64,000 nucleotides of DNA, taken from positions 1 through 64,000 of the forward strand of contig NZ_JADEYH010000012.1 of NCBI RefSeq assembly GCF_017114865.1, written 5' to 3'. The notes beneath the pieces were generated by a model. That model was not told the DNA's origin. It searched no databases and saw only the letters and a program-made list of their open reading frames with translations. A program made the translations under genes and the position numbers. The DNA is from Streptomyces verrucosisporus. GTDB lineage: Bacteria; Actinomycetota; Actinomycetes; Streptomycetales; Streptomycetaceae. Within the stretch, counting starts at the first letter, position 1; each line of letters begins with the position of its first letter. Below, one piece after another: positions 9,653 through 19,577 of this stretch.

Positions 9653-10650
9653 CGCGAGTCGCCGTCTACGGCACCGGATCCTGGGGCACCGCCTTCGCGA
9701 TGGTGCTCGCCGACGCCGGCTGCGAGGTGACCTTGTGGGGGCGCCGTGCGGAGCTGGCCGAGGCGGTCAACACCACCCGTACCAACCCCGACTACCTGCC
9801 CGGGATCGTCCTCCCCGAGGCCGTGCGCGCCACCACCGACCCGGCCGAGGCCGCGGCCGGGGCCCACTTCACGGTGCTGGCCGTGCCCTCCCAGACCCTG
9901 CGCGGCAACCTCTCGGCCTGGAAGCCGCTGCTGCCGCCGCACACCGTGCTCGTCTCCCTGATGAAGGGCGTCGAACTCGGCACCGCCAAGCGGATGAGCG
10001 AGGTGATCGAGGAGGTCGCCGGGGCCGGCCCGGACCGGATCGCCGTGCTGTCCGGCCCCAACCTGGCCCGCGAGATCGCCGACCGGCAGCCCGCCGCCTC
10101 GGTCGTCGCCTGCCGCGACGAGGATGTGGCCCGCAGGCTCCAGGCCGCCTGCCACACCCCCTACTTCCGCCCCTACACCAACACCGACATCGTCGGCTGC
10201 GAACTGGGCGGGGCGGTGAAGAACGTCATCGCGCTGGCGGTCGGCATCGCCGACGGCATGGGCCTGGGCGACAACGCCAAGGCCTCGCTGATCACCCGCG
10301 GCCTGGCCGAGACCACCCGGCTCGGCCTGGCCATGGGCGCCGACGCGCACACCTTCGCCGGCCTGGCGGGCCTGGGCGACCTGGTCGCCACCTGCTCCTC
10401 GCCGCTGTCGCGCAACCACACCTTCGGCACCAACCTCGGCAGGGGCATGACCCTGGCGGAGACCGTCGCGGCGACCCGGCAGACCGCCGAGGGCGTCAAG
10501 TCCTGCGAGTCGGTACTGGACCTGGCCCGGCGGCACGGTGTCGAGACGCCCATCACCGAGACGGTCGTCGACATCGTCCACGACGGCAAGCCGCCGCTGG
10601 TCGCCCTCAAGGAACTGATGTCGCGCAGCGCCAAGCCCGAGCGCCGCTGA
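9649..10650 (+). CDS. gpsA: NAD(P)-dependent glycerol-3-phosphate dehydrogenase
   Basis: 333-aa cytosolic enzyme reducing dihydroxyacetone phosphate to glycerol-3-phosphate. It has the Rossmann motif GTGSWGTA at the N-terminus, the catalytic-lysine region [11 protein letters not shown] (about residue 190), GLGDL and GRNH-like SRNHTFG segments. It is translationally coupled to plsC. ddlA starts 38 bp downstream. Confidence 0.96.
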   Translation: MTRVAVYGTGSWGTAFAMVLADAGCEVTLWGRRAELAEAVNTTRTNPDYLPGIVLPEAVRATTDPAEAAAGAHFTVLAVPSQTLRGNLSAWKPLLPPHTVLVSLMKGVELGTAKRMSEVIEEVAGAGPDRIAVLSGPNLAREIADRQPAASVVACRDEDVARRLQAACHTPYFRPYTNTDIVGCELGGAVKNVIALAVGIADGMGLGDNAKASLITRGLAETTRLGLAMGADAHTFAGLAGLGDLVATCSSPLSRNHTFGTNLGRGMTLAETVAATRQTAEGVKSCESVLDLARRHGVETPITETVVDIVHDGKPPLVALKELMSRSAKPERR

Positions 10651-10688
10651 CCGCCCACCACCGTCACGTCAGGTAATCTCGCCCGGAT

Positions 10689-11855
10689 ATGAGCAGCCAG
10701 TCCTTCTCCCCAGGCCCCCAGACGCCCCCGCCCCCCGGCCGGCGGCCGCGTGTCGCCGTCGTCTTCGGCGGTCGCAGCTCCGAACACGGGATCTCCGTGG
10801 TCACCGCGGGCGCCGTGCTGCGCGCCATCGACCGCAACGCCTACGACGTCCTGCCCATCGGCATCACCGCCGACGGCCGCTGGGCGCTGACCGCCGACGA
10901 CCCCGAGCGGATGGCGATCGCCGACCGCGCACTGCCGAGCGTGGAGCAGCTCACCGAGTCCGACACCGGCTCCGTACTGCTGCCCTTCGAGCCGGACAAC
11001 CGCGAGGTCGTCTACAGCGAGCCGGGCTCGGTGCCCAAGGTGCTCGGGGAGGTCGACGTCGTCTTCCCCATGCTGCACGGCCCGTACGGCGAGGACGGCA
11101 CCCTCCAGGGCCTGCTGGACCTGGCCGGGGTGCCCTACGTCGGCTCGGGTGTGCTGGCCTCGGCGGTCGGCATGGACAAGGAGTACATGAAGCGGGTCTT
11201 CACCTCCTTCGGGCTGCCCGTCGGGCCCTACACGGTGGTCAGGCCGCGCGAGTGGGAGCAGGACGAGAAGGCCGCGCGGAAGAGGATCGTGGACTTCGCG
11301 GCCGACCACGGCTGGCCGGTCTTCGTCAAGCCCGCCCGGGCCGGATCCTCCTTCGGCATCACCAAGGTCGAGGACCTGGCGGGTCTGGACGAGGCGATCG
11401 CCGAGGCGCGGCGCCACGACCCCAAGATCATCGTCGAGTCCCTGCTGCGCGGCCGTGAGATCGAGTGCGGCGTCCTGGAGTTCGAGGACGGCCCGCGCGC
11501 CAGCCTGCCGGCCGAGATCCCGCCGGCCACGGCCCACGACTTCTACGACTTCGAGGCGAAGTACATCGACTCCGCCGAGGGCCTGGTGCCCGCCCCGCTG
11601 ACCGACGAGCAGACCCGCGAGGTCCGGGAGCTGGCGGTGCGCGCCTTCGACGCGGCCTCCTGCGAGGGCCTGGTCCGCGCGGACTTCTTCCTGCTGGACA
11701 GCGGCGAGTTCGTCATCAACGAGATCAACACGATGCCCGGCTTCACGCCCATCTCCATGTACCCGCGGATGTGGGAGGCCAGCGGGGTCGGCTACCCGGA
11801 GCTGGTCGACCGCCTCATCAGGGCCGCCCTGCGCCGCCCGACCGGCCTGCGCTGA
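10689..11855 (+). CDS. ddlA: D-alanine-D-alanine ligase
   Basis: 388-aa ATP-grasp enzyme making the D-Ala-D-Ala dipeptide for peptidoglycan. It starts with FGGRSSEHGIS, has the MLHGPYGEDG loop, the KPARAGSSFG ATP-binding segment and INEINTMPGFT metal site. It is longer than many ligases because of an N-terminal Pro-rich stretch. It is likely co-transcribed with gpsA. Confidence 0.95.
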   Translation: MSSQSFSPGPQTPPPPGRRPRVAVVFGGRSSEHGISVVTAGAVLRAIDRNAYDVLPIGITADGRWALTADDPERMAIADRALPSVEQLTESDTGSVLLPFEPDNREVVYSEPGSVPKVLGEVDVVFPMLHGPYGEDGTLQGLLDLAGVPYVGSGVLASAVGMDKEYMKRVFTSFGLPVGPYTVVRPREWEQDEKAARKRIVDFAADHGWPVFVKPARAGSSFGITKVEDLAGLDEAIAEARRHDPKIIVESLLRGREIECGVLEFEDGPRASLPAEIPPATAHDFYDFEAKYIDSAEGLVPAPLTDEQTREVRELAVRAFDAASCEGLVRADFFLLDSGEFVINEINTMPGFTPISMYPRMWEASGVGYPELVDRLIRAALRRPTGLR

Positions 11856-11922
11856 CCGGCCTGCGCGGATTCGCTCCGGGCCGCGAGGGGCGCGCGGGCC
11901 CGGAGGCGGGGACGGCGGGACG

Positions 11923-12435
11923 TCACAGCGGCTTCCCAGGGACCGTCTGCCGCACCGCGTCGGCGAGGTCGACCAGGGCGTTGACCTCGGGCGCGTACGC
12001 GTCGGGGACGGTCACCCGGACGAAGACCTCGCGTTCGAGGAGGGTGAACCGGTGGCCGCCGCCCTGCTCCTCCAGCAGCCAGGAGACCCCGTTCACCTCC
12101 ACCGAATCGGAGAGGGGGTTGTAGTGTTCACTGCCGGGCGTGAGGACCTCGGGCCGCGGCACTCCGCAGCCCAGTTCGATCGCGGGTTCGCCCCACACGG
12201 CGGCGAACCGCGTCTCGGGCTCGATCTCACCCCGGGGCTGCCCGTCCACCTCCTCGGGCAGCGCGCCGTACAGCTCGCGGCAGATGCCGGCGGCCTCGCC
12301 CGCAGGGCTCGGTACGGGCGGGCCGGAGCGGTCGCCGCCGGACGGCGTGCAGCCGGCCGCCGCGGCGAGCACGGCGAGCACGGCGGCCGGCTTACGGAGG
12401 GCGGACGGCAGGGAGCGGTGGGACACGGAGCTCAC
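11923..12435 (-). CDS. DUF3515 putative lipoprotein
   Basis: 170-aa exported protein. The N-terminus has basic residues, a hydrophobic stretch and a lipobox ending AAAAGC (Cys about residue 29). The rest fits the DUF3515 family common next to ddl and thiL in Streptomyces. Function is unknown. It is convergent with ddlA, and the reverse-strand RAM protein lies upstream, 19 bp away. Confidence 0.85.
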   Translation of the reverse strand: MSSVSHRSLPSALRKPAAVLAVLAAAAGCTPSGGDRSGPPVPSPAGEAAGICRELYGALPEEVDGQPRGEIEPETRFAAVWGEPAIELGCGVPRPEVLTPGSEHYNPLSDSVEVNGVSWLLEEQGGGHRFTLLEREVFVRVTVPDAYAPEVNALVDLADAVRQTVPGKPL

Positions 12436-12454
12436 CGGGCGAGCATACGGGGGG

Positions 12455-12688
12455 CTACAGATGCACGACCGGGCAGGTCAGGGTGCGGGTGATGCCCTCC
12501 ACGTGCTGGATGCGGGCCACCACCATGCGACCCAGGTCGTCCACCGTGTCGGCCTCGGCCCGCACGATCACGTCGTAGGGACCGGTCACGTCCTCGGCCC
12601 GGACCACTCCCGGAATCGCGCCGACGACCTCGGCGACGGACGACGCCTTGCCGACCTCCGTCTGGATCAGGATGTACGCCTGTACCAC
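12455..12688 (-). CDS. stand-alone Lrp/AsnC ligand-binding (RAM) domain protein
   Basis: 77-aa protein consisting only of the alpha-beta RAM effector domain of Lrp/AsnC regulators (starts MVQAYILIQTE, GPYDVIVRAEAD in the middle). It has no helix-turn-helix. Known stand-alone members form oligomers and are thought to bind amino acids. It lies just upstream of the DUF3515 gene on the same strand. Confidence 0.9.
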   Translation of the reverse strand: MVQAYILIQTEVGKASSVAEVVGAIPGVVRAEDVTGPYDVIVRAEADTVDDLGRMVVARIQHVEGITRTLTCPVVHL

Positions 12689-12864
12689 GGAACCTCCAGG
12701 GCGGCCACGAGGATCATGGGGGAAGAAGGGACGCCACGGTACCGCGTCACCCGTACCGCCGGGGAGACCCGCACCGCGGGCGGGCGCGGCGGTACGGCGG
12801 CGCGGGGAGCCGGACCGGCGGCCGCGGCGGTACCGTTCGAGCGCACGGAAGAAGGGGCACGACG

Positions 12865-13881
12865 ATGCTGAGTTCTCCCGGGGGGCAGCCTCCCCCCGGA
12901 TTCCCCGGGGGCGCCCCCAGGACTCCCGGCCGTACCGTGGGGGAGCTCGGGGAGTTCGGACTGATCCGCGAGCTGACCTCGCGGATCACCCCCACCCCGG
13001 CCGTACGGATCGGTCCGGGCGACGACGCGGCCGTGGTCGCCGCGCCCGACCGGCGCGTGGTGGCCAGCACCGACCTGCTGCTGGAGGGGCGGCACTTCCG
13101 GCGAGACTGGTCCACCGCCTACGACGTCGGCCGCAAGGCCGCGGCGCAGAACCTGGCCGACATCGCCGCCATGGGAGCCGAGCCCACCGCGCTGCTGCTC
13201 GGCCTCGTCGTGCCCGCCGAACTCCCCGCCACCTGGCCCACCGAGCTGATGGACGGTCTCCACGACGAGTGCCAGGTCGCCGGCGCGGCCGTGGTCGGCG
13301 GGGACGTGGTGGGCGGCGAGACCATCACCGTGGCCATCACCGCGCTGGGCGACCTGCACGGACGCGAGCCGGTCACCCGCTCCGGGGCGCGGCCCGGCGA
13401 CACCGTCGCGGTGACCGGCTGGCTGGGCTGGTCGGCCGCCGGGTACTCGGTGCTCGCCCGCGGGTTCCGCTCACCGCGGGCCTTCGTCGAGGCCCACCGC
13501 CGCCCCGAGCCGCCGTACCACGCGGGCCCGGCGGCTGCGGAGCTGGGCGCGACGGCGATGACGGACGTCAGCGACGGGCTCATCGCCGACCTCGGGCACA
13601 TCGCCGAGGCCAGCAAGGTCCGTATCGACATCCGCTCGTCGGCCCTCGACGTCCCCGTCCAGATGTCCGACATCGGGCAGGCGGTGGGCATCGACCCGCT
13701 GCAGTGGGTCCTCACCGGGGGCGAGGACCACGCGATCGTCGCGGCCTTCCCCGCGGACGCCAAACTCCCCGCCCGCTGGCGCCGTATCGGCGAGGTGCTG
13801 CACCCCTCCGCCGCGCCGCAGGTCACGGTGGACGGCGCCCCGTGGGACCGGGCGGGCGGCTGGGACCACTTCGGCGACTGA
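12865..13881 (+). CDS. thiL: thiamine-monophosphate kinase
   Basis: 338-aa PurM-fold kinase converting ThMP to ThDP. The GPGDDAAVV metal/ATP loop, the STDLLLEGRHF and MTDVSDGL motifs are clear. The first about 24 residues (Pro/Gly-rich PGGQPPPGFPGG) come from a palindromic C/G-rich repeat and precede the conserved TVGELGEFGLI start of the family, so the extension is unusual and a GTG at about 12947 could be the true start. thiD follows 120 bp downstream. Confidence 0.93.
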   Translation: MLSSPGGQPPPGFPGGAPRTPGRTVGELGEFGLIRELTSRITPTPAVRIGPGDDAAVVAAPDRRVVASTDLLLEGRHFRRDWSTAYDVGRKAAAQNLADIAAMGAEPTALLLGLVVPAELPATWPTELMDGLHDECQVAGAAVVGGDVVGGETITVAITALGDLHGREPVTRSGARPGDTVAVTGWLGWSAAGYSVLARGFRSPRAFVEAHRRPEPPYHAGPAAAELGATAMTDVSDGLIADLGHIAEASKVRIDIRSSALDVPVQMSDIGQAVGIDPLQWVLTGGEDHAIVAAFPADAKLPARWRRIGEVLHPSAAPQVTVDGAPWDRAGGWDHFGD

Positions 13882-14001
13882 CCCGCTGCCGCCGCCGCTC
13901 TCGCGGACCTGGTCGCTCGCCGAGGGGGGTTGCTCAGCCGATGGTTGCTGTGAACATGGGCGCGAGTCGCCCGACGGAGGAGGCGGCTTAGGCTGCGGGG
14001 T

Positions 14002-14823
14002 ATGCGTACACCACCACCGCGCGTCCTCACCGTCGCCGGGTCCGACTCCGGCGGCGGAGCGGGCATCCAGGCCGATCTGAAGACCATGCTCGCGCTCGGC
14101 ACCCACGGGATGAGCGTGCTCACCGCCGTCACCGCGCAGAACTCCCAGGGCGTGCAGGGCGCCTGGGAACTGCCGGCCGAGGCGGTGCGGCAGCAGTTCC
14201 GCAGCGTCGTGGACGACATCGGGGTGCAGGCGGTCAAGACCGGCATGCTGGCCACCGCAGAGCTGGTCGCGACGGTCGCAGGTCTGCTGGACGGCCTCGC
14301 CGCGCCCGTGGTCGTCGATCCCGTCGGGGTCTCCAAGCACGGCGACCCACTGCTGGCCGCCGAGGCGCTGGAGACGGTGCGCGCCGAACTGCTGCCCAGG
14401 GCCACCGTCGCCACCCCCAACCTGGACGAGGTGACCCAGCTCACCGGCGTACGGGTGGAGCGCGAGGCCGATCTGCCGCGTGCGGCGGAGGCGGTGCTGG
14501 CGTACGGGCCGCGGTGGGCGCTGATCAAGGGCGGCCACCTCAAGGACGGGGCGGACGCGGTGGACCTGCTCACCGACGGCGATGCCGAGCACTGGCTGCG
14601 CGCGCCCCGTCACGACAACCGCCACACCCATGGAACCGGCTGCACCCTGGCCGCCGCGATCGCCGCGCGGCTGGCGAAGGGGCGCACGGTCCCGGAGGCG
14701 GTCACCGACGCCAAGGAGTACGTGACGGGCGCCATCGCCGCGGGCTTCGCGCTGGGCGGCGGCATCGGCCCCGTGGACCACGGCTGGCGGCTGGGACGGG
14801 AGGTTCCGGAAGGAGCGGCCTGA
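14002..14823 (+). CDS. thiD: hydroxymethylpyrimidine (phosphate) kinase
   Basis: 273-aa ribokinase-fold enzyme phosphorylating HMP and HMP-P for thiamine synthesis. It has the [13 protein letters not shown]-terminal motif, the TAQNSQGVQ segment and the anion-hole/catalytic [15 protein letters not shown] motif. It pairs functionally with thiL. No TPP riboswitch is recognisable upstream. A long bidirectional hairpin follows. Confidence 0.96.
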   Translation: MRTPPPRVLTVAGSDSGGGAGIQADLKTMLALGTHGMSVLTAVTAQNSQGVQGAWELPAEAVRQQFRSVVDDIGVQAVKTGMLATAELVATVAGLLDGLAAPVVVDPVGVSKHGDPLLAAEALETVRAELLPRATVATPNLDEVTQLTGVRVEREADLPRAAEAVLAYGPRWALIKGGHLKDGADAVDLLTDGDAEHWLRAPRHDNRHTHGTGCTLAAAIAARLAKGRTVPEAVTDAKEYVTGAIAAGFALGGGIGPVDHGWRLGREVPEGAA

Positions 14824-14858
14824 GCGGCCGTTCCGGCCCGCCGCACAGCGGCGGGAGG

Positions 14859-14913
14859 CGGTTACGCGGGAAGGCCGGTCCACCCGAGGTGGACCGGCCT
14901 TCCCGCGTAACCG
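14859..14913. terminator. bidirectional terminator between thiD and rpmB
   Basis: 26-bp perfect stem with a 3-nt loop (14859-14884 with 14888-14913) between two convergent genes. Confidence 0.9.
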
Positions 14914-14991
14914 GCAAAGTGGCCGCGCTGCGCGTTGCGTCAGCGCGAGACCGGATCACCCCCGCCGCACGGCGGGGGAGAGGTCATGCGC

Positions 14992-15177
14992 TCAGCGCGA
15001 GACCTTGCCGGCCTTGATGCACGAGGTGCAGACGTTGAGCCGCTTCGGCGTCCGACCGACCATCGCACGCACCCGCTGGATGTTGGGGTTCCAACGGCGG
15101 GGCGTACGGCGGTGCGAGTGCGAGATGTTGTTGCCGAAGCCCGGCCCCTTGCCGCAGACGTCGCAGTTGGCAGCCAC
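14992..15177 (-). CDS. rpmB: 50S ribosomal protein L28
   Basis: 61-aa ribosomal protein of the zinc-binding (C+) type, with cysteine pairs CDVC near the N-terminus and CTSC near the C-terminus. It is a single gene on the reverse strand, divergent from the DAK-kinase gene. Streptomyces also encode zinc-free L28 paralogues under Zur control. Confidence 0.96.
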   Translation of the reverse strand: MAANCDVCGKGPGFGNNISHSHRRTPRRWNPNIQRVRAMVGRTPKRLNVCTSCIKAGKVSR

Positions 15178-15451
15178 GGGTCACTCCAAAGACTTCAGAT
15201 GCACTTACAGTGAAATCCCGGCGTCGGCAGGATCAGAGGATGACCGGCACTGCCAGGGAATTGGATAGAGCCCGAGCGGGTCGGGCAACCGGGGAAGCAT
15301 ACCTCGCCCCCGTCCGGACCATGAAATTACCACGGCCCCGCACCGTCGCCCCGGCCCCGCCCCCGGTCGCGGAGCGTGCCGGGCACTAGCCTTCGCCCGT
15401 CGCAGATGTCCTTCCCGGCCGCCCGGCCGCAAGCCCTCAGGAGGCCCGTCC

Positions 15452-17125
15452 GTGCCGCATCCGCTCGACGCCGCCACGGTACGGGAGTGGAGCGCCCAGG
15501 CGCTCGACGCGCTGGGCCGCGCCCGCGAGACCATAGACGCGATCAACGTCTACCCGGTCGCGGACGCCGACACCGGCACCAACCTCTACCTGACCGCGGA
15601 GTCCGCCGCCCGGGCCGTCGAGGCCGCCTGCGCGGGGGAGCCCACCCCGGCCCAGGCGGTGCGGGCCATGGCGCACGGCGCGCTGATCGGCGCACGCGGC
15701 AATTCCGGGACGATCCTGGCGCAGCTGCTGCGCGGCATGGCCGAGGAGATAGCCGAGGCCGAGAACGGCGGAAGCGGCGGGCCGCACGAGCGCGCCGGGG
15801 ACGACGGGGAACCGCTGCGGCGCGCCCTGGTGCGTGCCGCGGCCGCGGCACGGGCCGCGGTCGCGCACCCGGTGGAGGGCACCGTGCTCACCGTGGCCGC
15901 GGCGGCGGCCGGCGCGGCGGCGGACACCGCCGGGGACTGCGCCGCGGTGGCCCGCGCCGCCTGGTCCGCGGCCCGCACGGCCCTGGAGGCCACCCCCGGG
16001 CAGCTCCCGGCGCTCTCCCGCGCGGGCGTGGTGGACGCGGGCGGCTACGGCCTGGTCACCGTGCTGGGCGCGCTGGTGGCCGTGCTCTCCGGGGAGCGGC
16101 CCGAGGCTCCGGCCGCCGGGCGGTCCGGAACGTCCGGCCCGGCCCCGGATCCGCTCCCGGCCGACGCGGGCTGCGCGGCCTCAACGGAGCAAACCGGCCC
16201 GGCCTGCGAGGTCGTCTACCTGCTGGAGGCCGGGGACGACGCCGTGGCCGCCCTGCGCACCCGGCTCGACGCCCTGGGCGACTCCCTGGTGGTGGTCGGC
16301 GGCGACGGGCTGTGGAACGTCCACGTCCACGTGGACGACGCCGGAGCGGCGGTGGAGGCCGGGATCGAGGCCGGACGCCCCTTCCGCATCCGGATCACGC
16401 ACTTCGGCGTCCGGGGCGGCGACCGGCACGCCGACCGTACGCCCGCGCACGCCCCCGACCGTGCCGCCCGCCGCGCCGTGGTCGCGGTGGTGCCCGGTGA
16501 CGGGCTGGCCGAACTGTGCGCCGAGGCGGGCGCCATCACCGTCACCGCGCGCCCCGGGGAGCCGCCCGCCAGCGGGGAGCTGGCTCAGGCGCTGCTGCGG
16601 ACGGGCGCGCCCGAGGCGGTCCTGCTGCCCAACGACCCCGAGCTGCGGCATACCGCCGCCGCGGCCGCCGAACAGGCCCGCGCCGAGGGGATGCGGGTCG
16701 CCATCATCCCCACCCGCTCCCCGGTGCAGGGCATCGCCGCGCTCGCCGTGCACGAGCCCGGCCGCCGCTTCGACGAGGACGTCGTCGCCATGACCTCCGC
16801 GGCCGGGGCCACCCGGTACGGGGAGCTGTGCGTCGCCGAACGGCAGGCATGGACCACCGCGGGCATCTGCCAGGCCGGGGACGTCCTCGGTCTGATCGAT
16901 GGGGACGTGGCGCTGATCGGCGCGCGGGCGGCGGACGTGGCCGCGGCCGTGCTGGACCGGATGCTCTCGGGCGGCGGCGAGCTGGTGACCCTGGTGGTCG
17001 GCGCGGACGCGCCCGCGGACCTGGCCGATCACCTGGAGGAGCATGTGCGCCGCAACCACCTGGCCGTCGACACCCTCGTCCACGAGGGACGCCAGAGCGG
17101 CCCGCTGCTGATCGGCGTGGAGTGA
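15452..17125 (+). CDS. DAK1/DegV-linked fatty-acid-kinase-like protein (FakA/YloV family)
   Basis: 557-aa protein. The N-terminal DhaL-type nucleotide domain (about 1-210) has NVYPVADADTGTNLYLT and HGALIGARGNSG, the Mg/ATP signatures. The C-terminal part matches FakA-family proteins, which phosphorylate fatty acids bound by FakB (DegV). The GTG at 15452 has an AGGAGG site. recG follows 67 bp downstream, a pairing conserved across bacteria. Confidence 0.88.
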   Translation: MPHPLDAATVREWSAQALDALGRARETIDAINVYPVADADTGTNLYLTAESAARAVEAACAGEPTPAQAVRAMAHGALIGARGNSGTILAQLLRGMAEEIAEAENGGSGGPHERAGDDGEPLRRALVRAAAAARAAVAHPVEGTVLTVAAAAAGAAADTAGDCAAVARAAWSAARTALEATPGQLPALSRAGVVDAGGYGLVTVLGALVAVLSGERPEAPAAGRSGTSGPAPDPLPADAGCAASTEQTGPACEVVYLLEAGDDAVAALRTRLDALGDSLVVVGGDGLWNVHVHVDDAGAAVEAGIEAGRPFRIRITHFGVRGGDRHADRTPAHAPDRAARRAVVAVVPGDGLAELCAEAGAITVTARPGEPPASGELAQALLRTGAPEAVLLPNDPELRHTAAAAAEQARAEGMRVAIIPTRSPVQGIAALAVHEPGRRFDEDVVAMTSAAGATRYGELCVAERQAWTTAGICQAGDVLGLIDGDVALIGARAADVAAAVLDRMLSGGGELVTLVVGADAPADLADHLEEHVRRNHLAVDTLVHEGRQSGPLLIGVE

Positions 17126-17192
17126 GCACGGTGGGCGCGGGGAGTGGGGCGGGCGGGTCGCGCGGCCCGCTCTGTCGGCGGCGTGGTGTGCA

Positions 17193-19463
17193 ATGGGGTA
17201 CGTGCCCGCGCTGGAAGAGAACACGCAAGATCCCCTGACGGAACCGCTGCGAAAGGTGCTCGGCGGCACCACCGCGAAGGTGATGGCCGAGCACCTCGGC
17301 CTGCGCACCGTCGGCGACCTGCTGCACCACTACCCGCGGCGGTACGCCGAGCGCGGCGAGCTGACCCGGCTGGCCGACCTGCCGCTGGACGAGCACGTCA
17401 CCGTCGTCGCCCAGGTCGCCGACTCCCGGGTGCTCACCTTCAACCAGGGCCGCGGCAAGCGCCTGGAGGTCACCCTCACCGACGGCAGCGGCCGCCTCCA
17501 GCTGGTCTTCTTCGGCAGGGCCGTCCACCACCACCACAAGGAGCTGCTGCCCGGCCGCCGAGGGATGTTCGCGGGCAAGGTCGGTGTGTTCAACCGGAAG
17601 CTCCAGCTCTCCCACCCCGCCTACGAGCTGCTGGGCGCCGGCAGCGGAGCGGAGGCGGTGGACGCCTTCGCCGGCAGGCTCATGCCGATCTACCCGGCGT
17701 GCAAGCAGCTGGAGTCGTGGAAGATCGCCAAGGCCGTCGCCACGGTGGTGGACTCCCTGCTGGCCACCGGCTGGGCGGGCGTCGCCGATCCGCTGCCCGC
17801 CGCCCTGCGCGCCGAGCGCGGCCTGCCCACGCTGCCGGAGGCGCTGGAGAAGGTCCACCGGCCGCGCGCCAAGGCCGACGTGGAGCTTGCGAGGGCCCGG
17901 CTGAAGTGGGACGAGGCGTTCGTCCTCCAGGTCGCTCTGGCCCGCCGCCGCCTGGCCGAGGGCCAGTTGCCGGCCGTGGCGCGCAGGCCGCGCGAGGACG
18001 GGCTGCTGGACGCCTTCGACGCCCGGCTGCCCTTCACCCTCACCGACGGTCAGCGGGCCGTCAGCCGGGAGATCTTCGACGACCTGGCCACCGAGCACCC
18101 CATGCACCGCCTCCTCCAGGGCGAGGTCGGCTCCGGCAAGACACTGGTGGCGCTGCGCGCCATGCTCGCGGTGGTGGACGCCGGCGGGCAGGCCGCGATG
18201 CTCGCCCCCACCGAGGTGCTGGCCCAGCAGCACCACCGCTCGATCACCGAGATGATGGGCGAGCTGGCCGAGGGAGGGATGCTCGGTGGCACCGAGCACG
18301 CCACCAGGGTCGTGCTGCTCACCGGTTCGATGGGGGCCGCCGCCCGCCGCCGGGCCCTGCTGGACCTGGCCACCGGCGAGGCCGGGGTCGTCATCGGCAC
18401 CCACGCCCTGATCGAGGACAAGGTGGGCTTCCACGACCTGGGCCTGGTCGTGGTCGACGAACAGCACCGCTTCGGCGTCGAGCAGCGCGACGCCCTGCGC
18501 TCCAAGGGCAGGCAGCCCCCGCATCTGCTGGTGATGACCGCCACACCCATCCCGCGCACGGTCGCCATGACGGTCTTCGGCGATCTGGAGACCTCCGTGC
18601 TGGACCAGCTCCCGGCCGGGCGCTCTCCCATCGCCAGCCATGTCGTGCCCGCCGCCGAGAAGCCCCACTTCCTCGCCCGCGCCTGGGAGCGGGTGCGCGA
18701 GGAGGTGTCGGCCGGACACCAGGCCTACGTGGTCTGCCCGCGCATCGGCGACGAGGAGGAACCCGCCGGCGCCCGGCGGGGCGGTGGAGGCGGCGAGGAC
18801 GAGGGGAGCGGCGAGGACGAGGGGGGCGCCGACGGCGCGGACGAGCGCCGCCCGCCGCTGGCCGTGCTCGACGTGGCCGGACAGCTCGCCGACGGGCCGC
18901 TCAAAGGCCTGCGGGTGGCCGCGCTGCACGGCCGGATGCAGCCGGACGCCAAGGACGAGGTGATGCGCCGCTTCGCCGCGGGCGAGCTGGACGTCCTGGT
19001 CGCCACGACCGTCATCGAGGTCGGGGTGAACGTGCCGAACGCCACCGTGATGGTGATCATGGACGCGGACCGCTTCGGCGTCTCCCAGCTCCACCAGCTG
19101 CGCGGCCGGGTCGGGCGCGGCAGCGCGCCGGGCCTGTGCCTGCTGGTCAGCGAGGCCCCCGAGGGCAGCCCCGCCCGCGCCAGGCTGGGAGCGGTCGCCG
19201 CGACGCTGGACGGCTTCGAGCTGTCCCGCATCGACCTGGAGCAGCGCCGGGAGGGCGATGTGCTGGGCCAGGCGCAGTCCGGCACCCGCTCCTCCCTGCG
19301 GATGCTCGCCGTCATCGACGACGAGGAGGTCATCGCGGCCGCCCGGGAGAAGGCGACGGAGATCGTCGCCGCCGACCCCGAGCTGGAGCGCCTGCCGGAG
19401 CTGCGCGCGGCCCTGGAGGCCCTGCTGGACGCCGAGCGCGAGGAGTACCTGGAGAAGGGCTGA
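17193..19463 (+). CDS. recG: ATP-dependent DNA helicase RecG
   Basis: 756-aa branch-migration helicase for stalled forks. It has the wedge domain at the N-terminus, Walker A GEVGSGKT at about 309, DEQH-box region VVDEQHRFG at about 419 and the QLRGRVGRG motif VI. An acidic Gly/Glu/Asp-rich insertion of about 30 residues (about 522-555) sits in the helicase C domain and is unlike most bacterial RecG. GTG at 17202 is an alternative start. Confidence 0.95.
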   Translation: MGYVPALEENTQDPLTEPLRKVLGGTTAKVMAEHLGLRTVGDLLHHYPRRYAERGELTRLADLPLDEHVTVVAQVADSRVLTFNQGRGKRLEVTLTDGSGRLQLVFFGRAVHHHHKELLPGRRGMFAGKVGVFNRKLQLSHPAYELLGAGSGAEAVDAFAGRLMPIYPACKQLESWKIAKAVATVVDSLLATGWAGVADPLPAALRAERGLPTLPEALEKVHRPRAKADVELARARLKWDEAFVLQVALARRRLAEGQLPAVARRPREDGLLDAFDARLPFTLTDGQRAVSREIFDDLATEHPMHRLLQGEVGSGKTLVALRAMLAVVDAGGQAAMLAPTEVLAQQHHRSITEMMGELAEGGMLGGTEHATRVVLLTGSMGAAARRRALLDLATGEAGVVIGTHALIEDKVGFHDLGLVVVDEQHRFGVEQRDALRSKGRQPPHLLVMTATPIPRTVAMTVFGDLETSVLDQLPAGRSPIASHVVPAAEKPHFLARAWERVREEVSAGHQAYVVCPRIGDEEEPAGARRGGGGGEDEGSGEDEGGADGADERRPPLAVLDVAGQLADGPLKGLRVAALHGRMQPDAKDEVMRRFAAGELDVLVATTVIEVGVNVPNATVMVIMDADRFGVSQLHQLRGRVGRGSAPGLCLLVSEAPEGSPARARLGAVAATLDGFELSRIDLEQRREGDVLGQAQSGTRSSLRMLAVIDDEEVIAAAREKATEIVAADPELERLPELRAALEALLDAEREEYLEKG

Positions 19464-19577
19464 CGGGGGCGGGCGGGCCCGCCAGGTGTCCGCCGCGCGC
19501 CTATCGTGGTGGGGCGGCGGTCCGCCGGGCCGCCGCCCCACCAACCCCTGCCCCAGCACCCTGGAGACGGTGAAGCG

